A DNA stretch of 64,000 nucleotides, from NCBI RefSeq assembly GCF_002307495.1, contig NZ_NTMR01000005.1, forward strand, positions 1 through 64,000, given 5' to 3'. The first letter of the stretch is position 1. Each line of letters starts with the position of its first letter. Source of the DNA: Pseudomonas abyssi. GTDB taxonomy: Bacteria; Pseudomonadota; Gammaproteobacteria; Pseudomonadales; Pseudomonadaceae. The notes below the pieces were generated by a model. That model was not told the DNA's origin. It did not search any database and saw nothing but the letters and a program-made list of their open reading frames with translations. Shown one piece after another: positions 62,691-64,000 of this stretch. Both the position numbers and the translations under genes were made by a program.

Positions 62691-62761
62691 GAGTCACTAT
62701 ACAGAAGTTTGTCGCTGACTTCGATGGCTGTCTGCTCTTGCCCGCTGCGCGCGGGCCGGGC

Positions 62762-63064
62762 TCAGCTCTGGTGCCCTTCCAGGGCCTGATCCAGGCGCTT
62801 CACCAGCTCGCTGATCTGGGCTTGTTGAGCACTCAGGTCGGCATTTTTCTGGTGGCTGCCGGTCAGCATGTCATGGCTGATGTTCAGCGCGGCCATGACG
62901 GCGATACGCTCGACGCCCACCACCTTGCCGCTGTTGCGGATGTCGCGCATGGTGGTGTCCAGGTGGCGCGCTGCTTGCTCCAGGTTGGAGCGCTCTTCCG
63001 GCGGGCAGCTGACGCGATATTCCTTGTCGAGGATGTGCAGGGTGACGGTCAGGGGTTGGCTCAT
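62762..63064 (-). CDS. zapA: Cell division protein ZapA
   Basis: A 100-residue FtsZ-ring stabiliser. It starts with the ZapA N-terminal domain (QPLTVTLHILDKEYRVSCPPEE) and continues with long helices (HLDTTMRDIRNSGKVVG and the coiled coil LSAQQAQISELVKRLDQAL). Length and pattern match the family. Its start overlaps the end of the TIGR02449 coiled-coil gene (ATGA), so the two are translated together. Confidence 0.94.
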   Translation of the reverse strand: MSQPLTVTLHILDKEYRVSCPPEERSNLEQAARHLDTTMRDIRNSGKVVGVERIAVMAALNISHDMLTGSHQKNADLSAQQAQISELVKRLDQALEGHQS

Positions 63065-63279
63065 GAGTCGTGCTCCAGGGATTTGAGTCGCAGAATCATG
63101 GCTTCGACCTTCTGACGGGCCAAATCGTTCTTTTCAATTAACTGCAGGCGTTCATCGCGCCACAGACGCTCCTGCGCCTGCAGGTGCTGATTCTGCAGTT
63201 TCAGCTGGTCGCACAGATCAATCAGCTGGCTGATGCGCTGGGTCAGTGCCTGGATATCCAAATCGTCCATTGCCGCCAT
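63061..63279 (-). CDS. TIGR02449 family coiled-coil protein (ZapB-like)
   Basis: A 72-residue protein that is almost entirely coiled coil: MAAMDDLDIQALTQRISQLI and QLKLQNQHLQAQERLWRDER. It matches TIGR02449, small proteins encoded beside zapA. ZapB, a different short coiled coil, binds ZapA in E. coli; this one may play a similar role at the septum, which is inference. GGGAAG precedes ATG 63279. Confidence 0.9.
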   Translation of the reverse strand: MAAMDDLDIQALTQRISQLIDLCDQLKLQNQHLQAQERLWRDERLQLIEKNDLARQKVEAMILRLKSLEHDS

Positions 63280-63515
63280 TCTGTCTTCCCGGGGGTTGAG
63301 CCACTATAGAGGCGCCCTGCAGGGTGGTCAAACCCGCAGCCGGTGGCTGCGTGGGGCGGTTGGTCTGCGCTGCATCAGCGGCCCGGGCGGTAGATTTAAA
63401 CCGCTGCGCACAGGCACAATAGCCCCATTGGGTTCACCCGCTGCAACGCGGTGCCGGCGACAGCATACCTGTATCCGCGCCGCTCGGCAGCGACTGTTTT
63501 TCGTGGGAGCACCGC

Positions 63516-64000
63516 ATGGCCTTGATGCACGCTGTATTTGACTATGACCGTTACGCGCAGATCTGCAGCGATCTGGCTGCCGTGGGTCGTCCGCCTGAGC
63601 TGCACGGCCACCTGGTCGGTCGTCTGAGCGCGGGTTCGCGCCTGGATCACACCACCTGGCTGAATGTTGCCCAGGAGTTGCTGGATGGGCGCGGCAGCCT
63701 GTCCGAGGCGGGTAAGGTAGCGCTGATCCAGCTCTACGATGCCAGTCTCGCCGAGCTGGCCGGTAGCGGCTTCAGCCTGACCTTGCTGCTGCCCGACGAT
63801 GACGCCGGGATAGACCTGCGCACCGCCGCGCTGGGGCAATGGTGTGATGGCTTTCTGGCCGGCTTTGGCCTGGTCGAACGCAGCGCAGAGCTGAGCGAGG
63901 AGGCCGATGGCGTGCTGCGTGATTTCGCCGCCATCGCGCAGGTGCAGTCCGATCTGGATGATTCGGAGGGCAACGAGGTCGACTTCATGGAAGTGATGGA
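63516..64000 (+). CDS. ygfB: YgfB/UPF0149 family protein, cut by the window end
   Basis: The first 161 codons of a UPF0149 (YecA-like) protein: MALMHAVFDYDRYAQICSDL start, GELxGHLVGRL-like ELHGHLVGRLSAGS, and the QWCDGFLAGFGLV core. E. coli YgfB is about 190 residues, so 30 or so codons lie beyond the window. In P. aeruginosa YgfB limits ampDh3 expression and affects beta-lactam resistance; this is known for that species and only inferred here. GGGAG precedes the ATG. The divergent TIGR02449-zapA genes confirm the locus. Confidence 0.93.
   Translation, partial: MALMHAVFDYDRYAQICSDLAAVGRPPELHGHLVGRLSAGSRLDHTTWLNVAQELLDGRGSLSEAGKVALIQLYDASLAELAGSGFSLTLLLPDDDAGIDLRTAALGQWCDGFLAGFGLVERSAELSEEADGVLRDFAAIAQVQSDLDDSEGNEVDFMEVM

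Overview
The window is a GC-rich gammaproteobacterial chromosome segment with the gene content and gene order of Pseudomonadaceae. The evidence is neighbourhoods I recognise from Pseudomonas: rhlE/metF/ahcY, metK/ArsR-methyltransferase/tkt/epd/pgk/fba, serA/D-2-hydroxyglutarate dehydrogenase/FAA hydrolase/SdiA-regulated protein/rpiA/ilvA, and ygfB/TIGR02449/zapA/6S RNA/ygfA. The alkB-rubredoxin pair and a second Lnt-like acyltransferase suggest an environmental or marine lineage such as Halopseudomonas; that placement is inference. I see no phage, insertion sequence, CRISPR array, rRNA or tRNA. About 58 protein genes are supported, and the window cuts through the last one (ygfB).

Layout. 1-8.4 kb: RhlE helicase, a periplasmic binding protein, then the methyl cycle (metF, ahcY, metK). 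This block carries an SAH riboswitch ahead of ahcY and an ArsR-methyltransferase fusion coupled to metK. 8.4-16 kb: a forward carbon block (tkt, epd, pgk, fba) followed by two conserved hypotheticals and a periplasmic sugar dehydrogenase. 16-18.5 kb: AraC regulator divergent from alkB and rubredoxin. 18.5-25.6 kb: SLC13/TrkA_C permease, DbpA helicase, and a c-di-GMP group (PAS-GGDEF, REC-CheC, membrane GGDEF). 25.6-40 kb: alanine dehydrogenase, lipid and envelope enzymes (two acyltransferases, lipid kinase, PAP2 phosphatase), transporters, cytochrome b561 and several small conserved proteins. 40-43.4 kb: malate synthase G and a lysophospholipase-like hydrolase. 43.4-49.9 kb: an iron block in which a two-component system is split around a TonB receptor, followed by a DUF3649/PepSY/DUF3325 operon, with two Fur-box-like sites. 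50-64 kb: 2OG-Fe oxygenase, DUF523, serine/2-hydroxyglutarate genes, rpiA, ilvA, a third diguanylate cyclase, an EVE protein, ygfA, 6S RNA and zapA.

How the parts fit. metF, ahcY and metK regenerate methionine and SAM and clear SAH. Two unrelated candidate SAH or methyl-status sensors, one RNA and one protein, sit within 3 kb. SerA and D-2-hydroxyglutarate dehydrogenase are divergently paired, which fits the known coupling in which D-2-hydroxyglutarate made by SerA is re-oxidised. All three diguanylate cyclases keep both the GGEEF site and the RxxD inhibitory site.

The most unusual structure is a family of intergenic heptamer arrays: GCnnCAA units on the left and TTGnnGC units on the right. 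Four two-armed copies lie between the methyl-cycle and glycolytic genes, and one single-armed copy follows the D-2-hydroxyglutarate dehydrogenase gene. Other points worth checking are a stop codon in the loop of a perfect 13-bp hairpin, a probable leaderless gene and a PmrA-like box.
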